DNA from: Pectinatus brassicae
GTDB lineage: Bacteria; Bacillota; Negativicutes; Selenomonadales; Selenomonadaceae
Reading direction: 5' to 3'
NCBI RefSeq assembly: GCF_014201835.1
Contig: NZ_JACHFH010000012.1
Coordinates: 1-64,000 of the forward strand
DNA length: 64,000 nt
Notes under the pieces: model-generated
The model's database searches: none
The model's input: only the letters and a program-made list of their open reading frames with translations
What the model was told of the DNA's origin: nothing
Position numbers and translations under genes: made by a program
In this document: in pieces, positions 35,254 through 46,452 of the stretch
Numbering within the stretch: position 1 is the first letter of the stretch
Layout: the number at the start of each line of letters is the position of its first letter

Positions 35254-35915
35254 TTTATATCTCCTAAATCATTTTTGATATATTCCTGAGCATAACGCTC
35301 CGGCAAGCACATATGTCCGTGACCTTTTTTTATATGATATAATAATGTCGAATTTTTTACTGCTGCCTGTAAATTATGCTCAACGCAAATTATTGACATT
35401 TTTTTTGATTTATTAAGATTTGCCAATAATTCATATATTTCATCTCTGCTCTTTACATCAATGCCATTTGATGGCTCATCTAATACCAATAAATCTGGAT
35501 TTCCCAATAATGCTCTGGCGATAAACACCTTTTGACATTGTCCGCCGGATAATTGCCCGATCAAGGTCTGTTCTTTTTCTTTAAGATTTAATAAGTTTAA
35601 TACTTCTGAAATATCCTGACAACCATTGTGCCGTACTTTTTTATATGAAGCAAGGACTTCCCTAACTGTAATTGGAAAATGAATATTAAGCTGGTTAAAG
35701 CGCTGTGGCACATATGCCATATTTTTAAAAGTATTATTTATAGTGCCGTCAGTAGGTTCTATAAGTTTTAAAATAAGCCGGATAAGCGTACTCTTACCCG
35801 AGCCGTTTGAACCAATAATAGATATATATTCACCATCATTAAGCGTAAAATTAATATCGGTCAGTAGATTTTTTACATTATTATACGAAAAATATAAGTG
35901 GTCAATTTTTAACAT
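35247..35915 (-). CDS. znuC: Zinc ABC transporter ATP-binding protein
   Basis: 222-residue ABC ATPase powering the importer. Walker A GSNGSGKST is at 35-43, the signature LSGGQCQKVFIARALL is near 132, and Walker B LLVLDEPSNGID follows. It is the first gene of znuC-znuB-zur, with a good promoter (35954-35982) whose -35 overlaps the shared dyad. Confidence 0.93.
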   Translation of the reverse strand: MLKIDHLYFSYNNVKNLLTDINFTLNDGEYISIIGSNGSGKSTLIRLILKLIEPTDGTINNTFKNMAYVPQRFNQLNIHFPITVREVLASYKKVRHNGCQDISEVLNLLNLKEKEQTLIGQLSGGQCQKVFIARALLGNPDLLVLDEPSNGIDVKSRDEIYELLANLNKSKKMSIICVEHNLQAAVKNSTLLYHIKKGHGHMCLPERYAQEYIKNDLGDIKC

Positions 35916-35953
35916 AAAATCTCCTATCTCCAGCTTGACATTTCTTTTTTATT

Positions 35954-35982
35954 ATTATATCTTTATATTAGCTTAAATGCAA
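35954..35982 (-). promoter_or_regulatory. Promoter of znuC-znuB-zur
   Basis: On the minus strand TTGCAT (35977-35982) and the consensus TATAAT (35954-35959) are separated by 17 bases. The -35 overlaps the Zur-like dyad by three bases. Confidence 0.75.
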
Positions 35983-36002
35983 ATGCAAATTATTTGCATT
36001 TG
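35980..36002. promoter_or_regulatory. Probable Zur operator between znuC and znuA
   Basis: A perfect 11-1-11 dyad, half-site CAAATGCAAAT around a central T. It has the size and symmetry of Fur/Zur operators, contains TGCAAAT-T-ATTTGCA as a 7-1-7 core, and lies between the two divergent transcription units. An extra half copy (AAATGC) precedes it at 35975-35980. Confidence 0.75.
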
Positions 36003-36061
36003 AGTTAATTATTTATGTTTTATTTAACTTATTTATTATATAAGAAGGGCGGAAATTTTTA

Positions 36062-36976
36062 ATGAAAAAAGTTCTATCAATCTGTTTAATACTATGCCTA
36101 AGTATATTTATGCTTGCCGGATGCAGCAAACAAGAAACAAAAACTACTAATGCACCATCTCCGGATAAGCTGCATGTTGCAGTATCCTTTAGCGCTATAA
36201 AAGAATTAACTAAAGCTATTGGTAAAGATCATGTTGCGATCAGCCTTATCATTCCAGATGGCACTGAACCACATAATTTTCAGCCAACAATCAAAAATCT
36301 AAAAGCGCTTAATAATGCCAAATTATTTATCTATAATGGCTTTGGTCTTGAAGATGCTTGGCTTGATAAGGTTTCTTCAGCCGCCGACAGCAATGCTCTG
36401 GTAAAAGTAGATGCGTCTAAAGGTGCTGCTCCTATTTTACTGCAAGGTGATGAAGCTGAAGGGAAAAAAGTAAATGATCCTCATTTATGGCTTAGTCTTA
36501 ATGGTGCTGAATTAGAAAGCAAAAATATCGAAACGGCACTAATAACCGCTGATCCTGCTCATAAAGATGATTATGAAAAAAATTATCAGGAATTCCGCCA
36601 AAAACTTGAAGACTTAAAAACAGAATACGCTGCTAAATTTGCTAAGAGCAAACGCAAAGACTTTATAACCGGTCATGCCGCCTTTGGTTATTTAGCTAAA
36701 GATTTTAACTTAGAACAAAAAAGTGTATCTGATGCCCTGTTATCCGGTGAACCAAGTGCTAAAAAACTAAAAGAACTGACAGATTACTGCAAAGCCAATA
36801 AAGTCACAACTATTTTTGTTGAAGATATGGTCAGTCCTAAGGTTTCAGAAACACTAGCCAATGAAGTAAATGCTAAAGCTGTAAAAATTTACACTTTGGA
36901 AAGTCTTCCTGAAAACATGACCTATATTGACGCTTTAAAATACAATTTAGAAAAAATATATGCAAGCCTTAATTAA
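36062..36976 (+). CDS. znuA: Zinc-binding lipoprotein of the ABC importer
   Basis: 304-residue cluster A-I substrate-binding protein. The lipobox LAGC puts the lipidated cysteine at C21. Metal ligands are visible as H71 (DGTEPHNFQP), H141 (NDPHLWLS), H205 (ITGHAAFGYLA) and an acidic residue near 254-255 (FVEDMVSPK). The His-rich loop of many ZnuA proteins is absent, so manganese could also be carried; the Zur-type regulator favours zinc. It is divergent from znuCB and preceded by AGAAGGGCGG. Confidence 0.9.
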   Translation: MKKVLSICLILCLSIFMLAGCSKQETKTTNAPSPDKLHVAVSFSAIKELTKAIGKDHVAISLIIPDGTEPHNFQPTIKNLKALNNAKLFIYNGFGLEDAWLDKVSSAADSNALVKVDASKGAAPILLQGDEAEGKKVNDPHLWLSLNGAELESKNIETALITADPAHKDDYEKNYQEFRQKLEDLKTEYAAKFAKSKRKDFITGHAAFGYLAKDFNLEQKSVSDALLSGEPSAKKLKELTDYCKANKVTTIFVEDMVSPKVSETLANEVNAKAVKIYTLESLPENMTYIDALKYNLEKIYASLN

Positions 36977-37028
36977 TCTACTATAGACAAAAATACTTTA
37001 TTAGTATAAAATAAGTCAGGATTGTTAT

Positions 37029-37071
37029 AAGTCAGCCAATGATTTATTATCGTAACATCATTGGCTGACTT
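37029..37071. other. Stem-loop behind znuA without a T-run
   Basis: A 15-bp perfect inverted repeat (37029-37043 with 37057-37071), 13-base loop. No T-run follows on either strand, so I list it as a hairpin and not a confident terminator; it may still protect the znuA mRNA end. Confidence 0.6.
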
Positions 37072-37115
37072 AGTGTGTTGTTGCTTTCAAATTTTTTTAA
37101 GAAGGTTTTTATTGT

Positions 37116-37709
37116 ATGAAGCGTCGAGAATTCTTATATCTTACACTTACTGCTATATCCAGCTTATTTTTTACATCTAATATTGCTTTTGAAGATCTTG
37201 CTTCTGCATCATCAAAGCACCTTATCCCATCGCCTGAGATTAAGGAAACTAATTTAAAATTTGTATTGCCCTTAGAAAACCGCACCGAAACTGATATTTT
37301 GATTATTCATCATATTGGCGAAATAAATCGTGATGTATCTGCTGCCGAAATTCATCAATGGCATTTAGCTAATGGCTGGGCCGGTATTGGCTATCACTAC
37401 GTTATTCGTAAAGATGGCTCCATTGAACGTGGTCGTCCCCGTGATACTATTGGTGCTCATTGTTATGGTCATAATAAGAATTCCATCGGCATCAATGTTG
37501 TTGGTAATTTCGAAATAGCTGAGCCAACAGCCGCGCAAACTGCTTCTTTAAAAAATCTCTGTGCCTGTTTATCCCAGATATATCAGCTTGATATCCCCAC
37601 AAAAACCATTTGGGGGCATAAAGATTTCAATGACACGTTATGCCCTGGCAGTAATCTTTATGCAGCCTTGCCCACACTGCGTAAACAAGTTTCCAGTGAG
37701 CTAGATTAA
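37116..37709 (+). CDS. Exported N-acetylmuramoyl-L-alanine amidase (PGRP/Amidase_2 type)
   Basis: 197 residues. The zinc amidase domain (about 50-195) has ILIIHHIGEI with H65, WGHKDFNDTLCPG with H168 and C176, and GYHYVIRKDGSIERGRP between them: the Amidase_2 ligand set His-His-Cys. It should cleave the bond between muramic acid and the stem peptide. The N-terminus MKRREFLYLT carries a twin-arginine-like RRxFL followed by a hydrophobic stretch, so export may be by Tat; a Sec route is possible. Role in wall turnover or recycling is inferred. Confidence 0.88.
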   Translation: MKRREFLYLTLTAISSLFFTSNIAFEDLASASSKHLIPSPEIKETNLKFVLPLENRTETDILIIHHIGEINRDVSAAEIHQWHLANGWAGIGYHYVIRKDGSIERGRPRDTIGAHCYGHNKNSIGINVVGNFEIAEPTAAQTASLKNLCACLSQIYQLDIPTKTIWGHKDFNDTLCPGSNLYAALPTLRKQVSSELD

Positions 37710-37740
37710 TTATTAATTACATATATTTTAAACTAAATTT

Positions 37741-37777
37741 CAGAACCCCCCTTTCTCCTAAAAGAAAGGGGGGTCTG
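37741..37777. terminator. Terminator behind rpoC, convergent with the amidase gene
   Basis: ACCCCCCTTTCT (37745-37756) pairs with AGAAAGGGGGGT (37762-37773). Flanking CAGA/CTG adds pairs. Weak T-runs. Confidence 0.75.
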
Positions 37778-37809
37778 TTTATTAAGCATTATAACATATT
37801 TTATAGTAT

Positions 37810-40800
37810 TTAATTAGAAGATGAATCTTCTGCAGCATCATCGCTAGCAGTTAAATCTTCAACTTCGATATTACGGTAACGACTCATACCTGTACCTGCT
37901 GGAATAAGTTTACCAATAATAACATTTTCTTTTAAACCGATAAGCGGATCGACTTTACCCTTGATAGCGGCATCTGTAAGAACACGTGTTGTTTCCTGGA
38001 AAGATGCTGCTGACAAGAAGGAATCTGTAGCCAATGACGCTTTGGTAATACCAAGCAATATCGGACGAGCTACCGATGGCATACCATCATGCGCTATAGC
38101 TTTAGCATTAGCAACTTCAAAGGTATTTATATCGATATATTCACCTGGTAAAAATTCTGTATCACCGGCATCTTCAATTTTAACTTTATGAAGCATCTGG
38201 CGAACCATAACCTCAATATGTTTATCATTGATTTCAACACCCTGTGATTTATAAACTTTTTGCACTTCATATACAAGATAACGCTGAGTTTCTTTTAAGC
38301 CACAGACACGTAATATATCATGTGGATTAATCGAGCCTTCAGTCAGTTTATCACCTGGTTTTACTGTCATGCCTTCACGAACAACTAAGCGTGCACCATA
38401 AGGAATCGGATATTCACGTGCTTCACCTTCAGCTGGTGTTATTACAACTACGCGCAGACCTTTATCCTCAGTCATGGAAACCTGACCTTCGATTTCACCA
38501 ATGATGGCATGATGCTTAGGTTTACGTGCTTCAAATAATTCTTCGACACGCGGCAGACCCTGGGTAATATCTTCCCCTGCTACACCACCAGTATGGAATG
38601 TACGCATTGTAAGCTGTGTACCTGGTTCACCGATTGACTGCGCTGCAATAATACCAACAGCTTCACCGATGTTAACTTCAGTAGCATTTGCCAAATCACG
38701 ACCATAACATTTAATACAAACACCAAACTGAGATTTACAGGTAAGTACACTTCTTATCGATACGGTTTCACGAACAGCACAAATTGCATCTGCTAATTCA
38801 TCAGTGATATTTTCATTCAAGGACGCTATTGTTTCACCTGTTTCAGGATTTATTATATCTTCAGCTAAAACACGACCTACAATACGTTCTTTAAGTGATT
38901 CGATGACACCAGTACCTTCTTTGATAGCTTCAACTTCAATACCACGAACAGTATTATTACGTACTTTTACTTCTTTGGCGTCACTGTTTAGTATTTTTTC
39001 GATATCAGCTTCAGTTAATGGCGTACCATTTGTCAGCAACACCTTGCCGTCACTAGTACGTACATCTGCAGTAATGCTTTTGCCAAGCATTTCATGCATC
39101 ATCGCTTTTTTGATTGCTTTACGAACATTTTCTTCTGGTGCACCTAAAGCAATTTTTTCGCTGGAAACAGCACTGCCGGATATTTCCATGTTAGAAGATC
39201 CTTTTACTACTATTTCAGCTACACCGGCTTCACCAATAAGCTTAAGATTTTCTTCAGTAAGTACTGTATCTGCGCTTACAATAATATCTGCTGTTTTTGG
39301 ATCAGTCGCATCCTGCGCTAAAATGCGGTCAACAAGCGTAGGGGCCAGCATTATTATCGCATTTGATGATGAAGTAGCAAGTTTTGCTCTTTCACGTACA
39401 AGATTAATACCAACAATATCACAATCATCTTCACGAACAATAACATCCTGTGCAACGTCAACGAGACGACGGGTAAGATACCCAGAATCGGCTGTACGAA
39501 GCGCTGTATCAGCAAGACCTTTACGAGCACCATGTGATGAAATAAAGTAATCTGATACGGTAAGACCTTCACGGAAGTTCGCTTTGATTGGTAATTCGAT
39601 GATATTACCTGATGGATCAGCCATCAAGCCACGCATACCAGCAAGCTGACGCATCTGCTGTTTGTTACCGCGCGCCCCAGAATCGGCCATCATGAAAATA
39701 GGATTAAATTGACTCATATTATTCATCATCGCATCAGTTATGCTGTCAGTAGCTTCAGTCCAAAGGTCACAAACCTTTTTATGACGTTCTTCTTCTGTTA
39801 TTAAACCACGGCCAAATTGACGCTCAACTTTATTGACAACGCCTTCAGTAGCTGTGAGGATTTCTTTCTTTTCTGGCGGAACGATAATGTCAGAAATAGC
39901 AACTGTCATGCCAGCTATACAAGCAAAATGATAGCCCAGATTTTTAACATTATCAATAACGACAGCAGTTTGACTGCCACCTAATTTTTCGTAGCATTTA
40001 GCAACTAATTTACCAAGTTCTTTTTTGTCCATACGGATGCCCAGACACCATTCATCAGTCTTCTTGTCTTTATAGAAATACTGAACTTCTTCAGGCAATA
40101 TTTCATTAAATATCATACGACCTAATGATGTTCTTACCATACCATATTTTTCAAAGCGAACTTTTATTTCAGCCTGCAATGCCAGTTCTTTTTCCTGATA
40201 AGCAAGTAATGCTTCGTTGATACCAGTAAATACTTTGCCTTCGCCCTGAGCACCTGGACGTAATATGGTCAGGTAATATGAACCTAAAACCATATCCTGA
40301 GTAGGTACGATAATAGGGCGACCATCTTTTGGTGCCAAAATATGATTTGCTGCCAGCATTAAAATACGTGCTTCGGCTTGCGCTTCGGCTGATAACGGCA
40401 GATGAATAGCCATCTGGTCACCATCAAAGTCAGCGTTATATGCTGTACATGCCAACGGATGAAGTTTCAAAGCACGACCTTCGGTAAGAACAGGTTCAAA
40501 CGCCTGAATACCAAGACGATGCAAGGTCGGTGCACGGTTCAATAATACCGGATGTTCCTTGATTACTTCTTCGAGTACATCCCAAACTTCCGGACGTACA
40601 CGTTCCACCATGCGTTTAGCTGATTTAATATTATGAGCAATTCCTGCATTAACAAGTTTTTTCATTACAAACGGTTTGAATAATTCCAGAGCCATTTCTT
40701 TTGGCAAACCACACTGATGCAGTTTAAGTTCAGGTCCTACTACGATAACGGAACGACCGGAATAGTCAACACGTTTACCAAGTAAGTTCTGACGGAAACG

Positions 40801-41775
40801 TCCCTGCTTACCTTTAAGCATATCACTTAAAGATTTTAATGGACGATTTCCCGGTCCTGTTACAGGACGACCACGGCGACCATTATCAATAAGGGCATCG
40901 ACAGCTTCCTGCAGCATACGTTTTTCATTTCTGACAATAATATCAGGTGCTCCCAAATCCAATAAACGTTTCAAACGATTATTACGATTTATAACACGAC
41001 GATATAAATCATTAAGGTCAGAGGTAGCAAACCGTCCACCATCAAGCTGAACCATTGGGCGTAATTCCGGTGGTATAACCGGAACTACATCCATAATCAT
41101 CCAGGATGGTTTATTGCCTGATTTACGAAATGCCTCTACAACTTCTAAGCGACGAATAGCACGGATTTTTCTTTGTCCACTAGAAGAATTTAGTTCAGCA
41201 CGTAAATCTACACTCATTTTTTCTAAATCGAGTTCATCCAGAAGCTGTTTTACAGCTTCTGCCCCCATGCCGACTTTAAAATTACTGCCATATTTAACAC
41301 TATATTCGCGATACTCACTTTCAGTCAAAAGCTGTTTTTTCATGAGCGGCGTATCACCAGCATCAAGTACTATATATGAAGCAAAATACAATACTTTCTC
41401 TAAAGAACGCGGTGATACATCAAGGATAAGCCCCATACGACTAGGGATACCCTTAAAGTACCAAATATGTGACACTGGCGCTGCAAGTTCAATATGGCCC
41501 ATACGTTCACGACGTACTTTTGCTCTTGTAACCTCAACGCCACAACGATCACAAATAACACCTTTATAACGAATGCGTTTATATTTTCCGCAGTGACATT
41601 CCCAATCACGAGTTGGCCCAAATATTTTCTCGCAAAATAAGCCATCACGTTCTGGTTTTAGTGTACGGTAATTTATAGTTTCCGGTTTTTTGACTTCACC
41701 ATGAGACCATTCTCTAATTTTTTCTGGTGAAGCAATCCCTATGCGCATGGAATCAAAATTATTGACATCCAACAA
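37810..41775 (-). CDS. rpoC: RNA polymerase beta prime subunit
   Basis: Catalytic subunit. The magnesium-binding NADFDGDQM is in the first half. A first zinc ribbon is [19 protein letters not shown] near the N-terminus and a second is in [13 protein letters not shown]. 1321 residues, with a continuous family-like sequence. The start is TTG at 41775, preceded by GGAGTG; the next codon is also TTG. It follows rpoB by 18 bases and is closed by a terminator. A short acidic tail ([11 protein letters not shown]) ends it. Confidence 0.97.
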   Translation of the reverse strand: MLDVNNFDSMRIGIASPEKIREWSHGEVKKPETINYRTLKPERDGLFCEKIFGPTRDWECHCGKYKRIRYKGVICDRCGVEVTRAKVRRERMGHIELAAPVSHIWYFKGIPSRMGLILDVSPRSLEKVLYFASYIVLDAGDTPLMKKQLLTESEYREYSVKYGSNFKVGMGAEAVKQLLDELDLEKMSVDLRAELNSSSGQRKIRAIRRLEVVEAFRKSGNKPSWMIMDVVPVIPPELRPMVQLDGGRFATSDLNDLYRRVINRNNRLKRLLDLGAPDIIVRNEKRMLQEAVDALIDNGRRGRPVTGPGNRPLKSLSDMLKGKQGRFRQNLLGKRVDYSGRSVIVVGPELKLHQCGLPKEMALELFKPFVMKKLVNAGIAHNIKSAKRMVERVRPEVWDVLEEVIKEHPVLLNRAPTLHRLGIQAFEPVLTEGRALKLHPLACTAYNADFDGDQMAIHLPLSAEAQAEARILMLAANHILAPKDGRPIIVPTQDMVLGSYYLTILRPGAQGEGKVFTGINEALLAYQEKELALQAEIKVRFEKYGMVRTSLGRMIFNEILPEEVQYFYKDKKTDEWCLGIRMDKKELGKLVAKCYEKLGGSQTAVVIDNVKNLGYHFACIAGMTVAISDIIVPPEKKEILTATEGVVNKVERQFGRGLITEEERHKKVCDLWTEATDSITDAMMNNMSQFNPIFMMADSGARGNKQQMRQLAGMRGLMADPSGNIIELPIKANFREGLTVSDYFISSHGARKGLADTALRTADSGYLTRRLVDVAQDVIVREDDCDIVGINLVRERAKLATSSSNAIIMLAPTLVDRILAQDATDPKTADIIVSADTVLTEENLKLIGEAGVAEIVVKGSSNMEISGSAVSSEKIALGAPEENVRKAIKKAMMHEMLGKSITADVRTSDGKVLLTNGTPLTEADIEKILNSDAKEVKVRNNTVRGIEVEAIKEGTGVIESLKERIVGRVLAEDIINPETGETIASLNENITDELADAICAVRETVSIRSVLTCKSQFGVCIKCYGRDLANATEVNIGEAVGIIAAQSIGEPGTQLTMRTFHTGGVAGEDITQGLPRVEELFEARKPKHHAIIGEIEGQVSMTEDKGLRVVVITPAEGEAREYPIPYGARLVVREGMTVKPGDKLTEGSINPHDILRVCGLKETQRYLVYEVQKVYKSQGVEINDKHIEVMVRQMLHKVKIEDAGDTEFLPGEYIDINTFEVANAKAIAHDGMPSVARPILLGITKASLATDSFLSAASFQETTRVLTDAAIKGKVDPLIGLKENVIIGKLIPAGTGMSRYRNIEVEDLTASDDAAEDSSSN

Positions 41776-41793
41776 AGGGTATTCACTCCCCTC

Positions 41794-44700
41794 TTATTCA
41801 TTATAATCGTCATTATCATCTGCTGAATCAATCTCGGATAAATCGATCGTATCAGCTTCATCTGTATCATCTTCAGTAGTCATATTGCCAAGTTCAGCAA
41901 TAATATCACTATCACTTATATCTTCGTTAGCATTGTCATTTTCCTGATCATCAGCATTGTCCGCCTGCTCGTCATCATGTTTATGATGTGACTGCTCAGT
42001 ATCTGAAGCAGCCCCTAATCTTTCAATACCATTATCATTCATTTCCTCTTCGGTATCATGGATCATGATTTCCTGAGCATCTTCTGATAATACTTTGATA
42101 TCAAGGCCAATACTTTGTAATTCTTTTATCAAAACCTTGAAGGATTCAGGTACACCTGGCTCTGGAATATTTTCGCCTTTAACAATTGATTCATATGTTT
42201 TAACACGACCGACTACATCATCTGACTTAACAGTAAGAATTTCCTGCAAGGTATAAGCCGCACCATATGCTTCCAGTGCCCAAACTTCCATTTCCCCAAA
42301 GCGCTGTCCACCGAATTGTGCTTTACCACCAAGTGGCTGCTGAGTAACTAAGGAATATGGACCAGTGGAACGTGCATGAATTTTATCATCAACAAGATGA
42401 TGCAATTTAAGCATATACACACAGCCGACAGTTACTGGATTTTCGAATGGATCACCAGTACGACCATCATAAAGAATGGTTTTACCGTCATCAGAGAATC
42501 CTGATGCATGCAAGGTTTTAAATACTTCATTTTCTTTGGCACCATCAAATACTGGTGTAGCAATATGAAGACCTGCTACATCGGGCTTAGGCATGCCATA
42601 TGTTTCATAGTCATAACCCATAGCCTGCAAACGATCTTTAACTGTAGTGTCACCTGCTTTTATCTGCATACCTAGTTCACGTACAGCCATACCAAGATGT
42701 GTTTCCAGCACCTGTCCGATGTTCATACGCGACGGAACACCTAATGGGTTAAGAACAATGTTTACAGGCGTACCATCTGGTAAAAACGGCATATCTTCTT
42801 CGCGCATTACACGAGAAACTACCCCTTTATTACCATGACGACCTGCCATTTTATCCCCTACAGAAATTTTACGTTTCTGGGCAATGTATACACGTACAAG
42901 ATGATTTACGCCTGGTGGCAATTCATCATTGTTTTCACGGCTGAAAATCTTAACATCAACAATCTTACCAGCCTCACCATGTGGAACACGCAATGAAGTA
43001 TCACGCACCTCACGAGCTTTTTCCCCGAAAATAGCACGTAAGAGTCTTTCTTCAGCGGTAAGCTCAGTTTCACCTTTTGGTGTAACTTTACCAACAAGGA
43101 TATCGCCTGGACGCACTTCAGCACCAATACGGATAATACCTTGTTCATCAAGATCTCTAAGCGCATCCTCAGCAACATTTGGCATATCGCGGGTTATTTC
43201 TTCAGCCCCAAGTTTTGTATCACGGGCATCACATTCATATTCTTCAATATGAATAGAAGTATAGACATCTTCTTTTACAAGCTTTTCGCTTAATAAGATA
43301 GCATCTTCATAGTTATAACCTTCCCATGGCATAAATGCCACAATAACGTTATAACCTAAAGCAAGTTCACCGTGGTCAGTTGCCGGACCGTCAGCAATAG
43401 GCTGTCCCTTATAAACGCTGTCACCTTTATTAACGATTGGCACCTGATTAATACAGGTTCCCTGATTTGAACGCAGATATTTCTGCAATTTATATATATC
43501 AAAATCGCCATTTTCTTTGCGGATAATAATCTGATCAGCTGTTACTTTGCTGATTGTTCCAGCATTTTTAGCCAAAATCATAACACCGGAGTCACAGGCT
43601 GCCTTATATTCCATACCAGTACCTACTAAAGGTGCCTGAGTACGAAGGAGCGGTACAGCCTGACGCTGCATGTTTGCCCCCATTAGAGCACGGTTAGCAT
43701 CATCGTTTTCTAAGAACGGAATCATTGCTGTTGCAATAGATACAACCTGTTTTGGTGAAACGTCCATATAATCAACTGAATCAGCTGGCATAAGACTTGT
43801 TTCTTCATGGAAACGAGCTGTTACACGATCTTTTACAAACCAATCATTTTCTAGTTTTTCATTGGCCTGTGCTATTACAATATCATCTTCCTCATCAGCG
43901 GTAAGATACTGTACATCATTAGTAACATTTTTATTTAATTTATCCACTTTACGATATGGTGTTTCCATAAAACCAAAGCGGTTAACACGAGCATATGTTG
44001 ATAGTGAACCAATAAGACCGATATTCGGTCCTTCTGGGGTTTCAATCGGACACATACGACCATAATGGGAGTTGTGAACATCACGAACTTCAAAACCAGC
44101 ACGTTCACGTGACAAACCACCAGGTCCCAACGCACTAAGACGACGTTTATGGGTAAGTTCACTAAGTGGATTATGTTGATCCATGAACTGTGACAACTGA
44201 CTTGATCCAAAGAATTCTTTTATTGATGCCACTACCGGACGAATATTTATTAATGCCTGCGGTGTGATTGCCTCATTATCCTGAATTGTCATACGCTCTC
44301 TGACAACACGTTCCATACGTGACAGACCAATACGGAACTGATTTTGCAATAATTCACCAACAGAACGAACACGTCTGTTGCCTAAATGGTCAATATCATC
44401 AGTGTTGCCTGCACCATCCATAAGATTTAGCAGATAATTTATTGAAGCCATTATATCCTCAATAGTCACTGTACGATGAGAGTATTCCAAAGTTGATGAA
44501 CAAATCATCTTCATTGGTTTATCAGTATTCGTTTTAACATAGAAAGAAATCATATCGGTTTCACCAAAAATATTTCTTTCCTGTTCAGGCGTAATTGCTT
44601 CCAGCATTGTCATATCAATAACAGTATCAGCCGGCACAACAATTTCACCTGTAGTACGGTCAACTAATGGTTCAGTTAATTCATGACCAGCAAGACGACG

Positions 44701-45540
44701 CTTCCAGCCCAGTTTCTTAGTTATTTTATAACGACCAACTGTAGCTAAATCATAGCGTTTGGGGTCAAAAAACAATCCATCTAAAAGTGCCTGTGAATTT
44801 TCAACTGTAGGTGGTTCACCTGGACGCAGACGCTTATAAATTTCTACTAAGGCTTCTTCTTTTGATACAGCATTATCGCGTTCCATGGTATTTATAATAC
44901 GTGGGTCATCGGCAAACAACTCACTAATAGCCTGATTGGAACTTATCCCTAGTGCACGAATAAGAATAGTCGCCGGCAATTTACGTGTACGGTCTATTCT
45001 GACAGAAATGATATCATTGGCATCATTTTCCAATTCTATCCATGCTCCACGATTAGGAATAAGCGTGGAATTATAAAGTTTTTTACCAGTTGCATCGGTA
45101 GCTACCCCGTAATATGCTCCTGGTGAACGTACTAACTGACTTACAATAACACGTTCAGCACCATTTATAATAAATGTTCCCGTTTCTGTCATGAGCGGGA
45201 AATCACCCATAAATACTTCTTGTTCTTTTATTTCGCCAGTTTCATTATTGATGAGACGCACATTTACACGCAATGGTGCAGCATAAGTAGTATCACGTTC
45301 TTTACATTCATCAATAGAATATTTTGGATCGCCTAAAGAAAAGTTTTCAAACGATAATACGAGATTTCCCGTAAAATCCTGAATAGGAGAGATATCCTGA
45401 AAAATTTCTCTCAAGCCATCTTTCATAAACCATTCATATGAATTTCTCTGGATATCGAGCAAATGCGGCATATCCATAACTTCTTTAATTTTGGCGTAGC
45501 TATACCTTGTTCTTTTTCCTACCGGAACAGGTTTAAACAA
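41794..45540 (-). CDS. rpoB: RNA polymerase beta subunit
   Basis: 1248 residues from TTG 45540, which lies just behind GAGGGGTG; a GTG at 45549 is in frame but falls inside that site. The rifampicin-pocket region is normal ([28 protein letters not shown]), as is the C-terminal [20 protein letters not shown]. After about residue 1170 a long acidic, low-complexity tail follows, with a small SHHKHDD patch. Upstream lie a good promoter and a leader of about 170 bases; rplL is not adjacent. Confidence 0.97.
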   Translation of the reverse strand: MFKPVPVGKRTRYSYAKIKEVMDMPHLLDIQRNSYEWFMKDGLREIFQDISPIQDFTGNLVLSFENFSLGDPKYSIDECKERDTTYAAPLRVNVRLINNETGEIKEQEVFMGDFPLMTETGTFIINGAERVIVSQLVRSPGAYYGVATDATGKKLYNSTLIPNRGAWIELENDANDIISVRIDRTRKLPATILIRALGISSNQAISELFADDPRIINTMERDNAVSKEEALVEIYKRLRPGEPPTVENSQALLDGLFFDPKRYDLATVGRYKITKKLGWKRRLAGHELTEPLVDRTTGEIVVPADTVIDMTMLEAITPEQERNIFGETDMISFYVKTNTDKPMKMICSSTLEYSHRTVTIEDIMASINYLLNLMDGAGNTDDIDHLGNRRVRSVGELLQNQFRIGLSRMERVVRERMTIQDNEAITPQALINIRPVVASIKEFFGSSQLSQFMDQHNPLSELTHKRRLSALGPGGLSRERAGFEVRDVHNSHYGRMCPIETPEGPNIGLIGSLSTYARVNRFGFMETPYRKVDKLNKNVTNDVQYLTADEEDDIVIAQANEKLENDWFVKDRVTARFHEETSLMPADSVDYMDVSPKQVVSIATAMIPFLENDDANRALMGANMQRQAVPLLRTQAPLVGTGMEYKAACDSGVMILAKNAGTISKVTADQIIIRKENGDFDIYKLQKYLRSNQGTCINQVPIVNKGDSVYKGQPIADGPATDHGELALGYNVIVAFMPWEGYNYEDAILLSEKLVKEDVYTSIHIEEYECDARDTKLGAEEITRDMPNVAEDALRDLDEQGIIRIGAEVRPGDILVGKVTPKGETELTAEERLLRAIFGEKAREVRDTSLRVPHGEAGKIVDVKIFSRENNDELPPGVNHLVRVYIAQKRKISVGDKMAGRHGNKGVVSRVMREEDMPFLPDGTPVNIVLNPLGVPSRMNIGQVLETHLGMAVRELGMQIKAGDTTVKDRLQAMGYDYETYGMPKPDVAGLHIATPVFDGAKENEVFKTLHASGFSDDGKTILYDGRTGDPFENPVTVGCVYMLKLHHLVDDKIHARSTGPYSLVTQQPLGGKAQFGGQRFGEMEVWALEAYGAAYTLQEILTVKSDDVVGRVKTYESIVKGENIPEPGVPESFKVLIKELQSIGLDIKVLSEDAQEIMIHDTEEEMNDNGIERLGAASDTEQSHHKHDDEQADNADDQENDNANEDISDSDIIAELGNMTTEDDTDEADTIDLSEIDSADDNDDYNE

Positions 45541-45561
45541 AATTTTCACCCCTCAGCACAT

Positions 45562-45615
45562 TTAAACAATAATAAGCAATGACATTAAAAAGGCAAGGCA
45601 GTTATCGTTTTTCAT
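45562..45615 (-). CDS. Possible 17-residue leader peptide of rpoB
   Basis: The rpoB leader contains an AGGAG eight bases before ATG 45615, opening a frame MKNDNCLAFLMSLLIIV and stop. The frame overlaps a terminator-like hairpin (45593-45622), so its translation could affect that hairpin. The ribosome site is good, but such short frames occur by chance. No conservation evidence is available here. Confidence 0.3.
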   Translation of the reverse strand: MKNDNCLAFLMSLLIIV

Positions 45616-45622
45616 ACCTTGC
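45593..45622 (-). terminator. Terminator-like hairpin in the rpoB leader
   Basis: GCAAGG and CCTTGC (45617-45622 with 45593-45598) form a six-pair stem with an 18-base loop, followed on the minus strand by CTTTTT. The stem is weak for a full terminator but placed like an attenuator 50 bases ahead of rpoB. Confidence 0.4.
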
Positions 45623-45716
45623 TCTCCTAATTTCATAATATTTCATTGTCACCCCGCCTGATATATTTTATCTGTAATTTTAGCTTTACAGATAATTAGC
45701 CATTCTGTAAAATCCA

Positions 45717-45745
45717 ATTATAGCACAGCTTTTTTTATTAGTCAA
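45717..45745 (-). promoter_or_regulatory. Promoter of rpoB-rpoC
   Basis: TTGACT (45740-45745), 17 bases, TATAAT (45717-45722), on the minus strand. Transcription would begin near 45710. An 8-bp stem (45670-45677 with 45686-45693) lies early in the leader. Confidence 0.8.
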
Positions 45746-45788
45746 TATCATTTTTATTATAAATATAATCATTACGGTGTGTTAAAAG

Positions 45789-45826
45789 AAAAAGGCTTTC
45801 CATCCAAAATGAAAGAAAGCCTTTTT
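45789..45826. terminator. Terminator between sepF and rpoB
   Basis: A 12-bp perfect stem AAAAAGGCTTTC/GAAAGCCTTTTT with a 14-base loop and flanking A/T runs. It separates the sepF transcript from rpoBC. Confidence 0.8.
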
Positions 45827-45857
45827 CATAAATCCAATACAATATCAAAATAGCAAT

Positions 45858-46367
45858 TTAGCTGGCCATATCTTTTTTAAAGATACCATCCGAGCCGCGA
45901 ACAATTCCATTACTAATAGTCATATCATCTGGCACATATAAGACCATCGTATCAGAAACGCGTTTTACTTCGCCTTCCAATACATAACAAACCCCATTTA
46001 GAAAATCACACATTCTTTTTTGCGTTTCAGTATCAACTTTTTCATAATTCAAAACTACTGCCTGCTTAGATTTCAAAGCATCAGCAGCTCGTTTTACTTC
46101 ATCGAATGCATTTATTTCAAATACCTGTATATTCATTTTATTAGTATGTACAGATAAATGTGCTCTTCCATTTGATGTTGAAGAAGGTTTAAGTGATGTT
46201 TTTGGTGGTACTGCTTTTTCAGTAATTGGCTTTTCTTCAGTAAAATGTCGTTGTTTCATATCATCAGCTACGGTCTGCTGTGTTGATATATTCTCAACCG
46301 GCATTTCGATTTCTTCAACCTCTTCAATTGGCATTAGTAAATTAGCTATTCTATCCATCATTTTCAA
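45858..46367 (-). CDS. sepF: Cell-division protein SepF
   Basis: 169 residues. A short N-terminal helix (LKMMDRIANLL) of the kind that anchors SepF to the membrane is followed by a flexible charged linker and the SepF core at about 80-165: VFEINAFDEVKRAADALKSK, AVVLNYEKVDTETQKRMCDF and LEGEVKRVSDTMVLYVP. SepF links FtsZ filaments to the membrane. TTG at 46367 has GGGGGTGAT upstream; ATG at 46361 is an alternative, and a longer frame to 46424 lacks a ribosome site. It follows typA and not the usual ylm/ftsZ cluster. Confidence 0.92.
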   Translation of the reverse strand: MKMMDRIANLLMPIEEVEEIEMPVENISTQQTVADDMKQRHFTEEKPITEKAVPPKTSLKPSSTSNGRAHLSVHTNKMNIQVFEINAFDEVKRAADALKSKQAVVLNYEKVDTETQKRMCDFLNGVCYVLEGEVKRVSDTMVLYVPDDMTISNGIVRGSDGIFKKDMAS

Positions 46368-46452
46368 AAAAATCACCCCCATACAACATACTTTTTTTAT
46401 AGTTATTAGAGCTATTCTATGCAAAACTATAAAATCCTTCTAAAAGCATCTA

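Noticed and set aside
37029-37071. Calling the hairpin behind znuA a terminator
   Set aside because: The stem is perfect, but there is no T-run on either strand.
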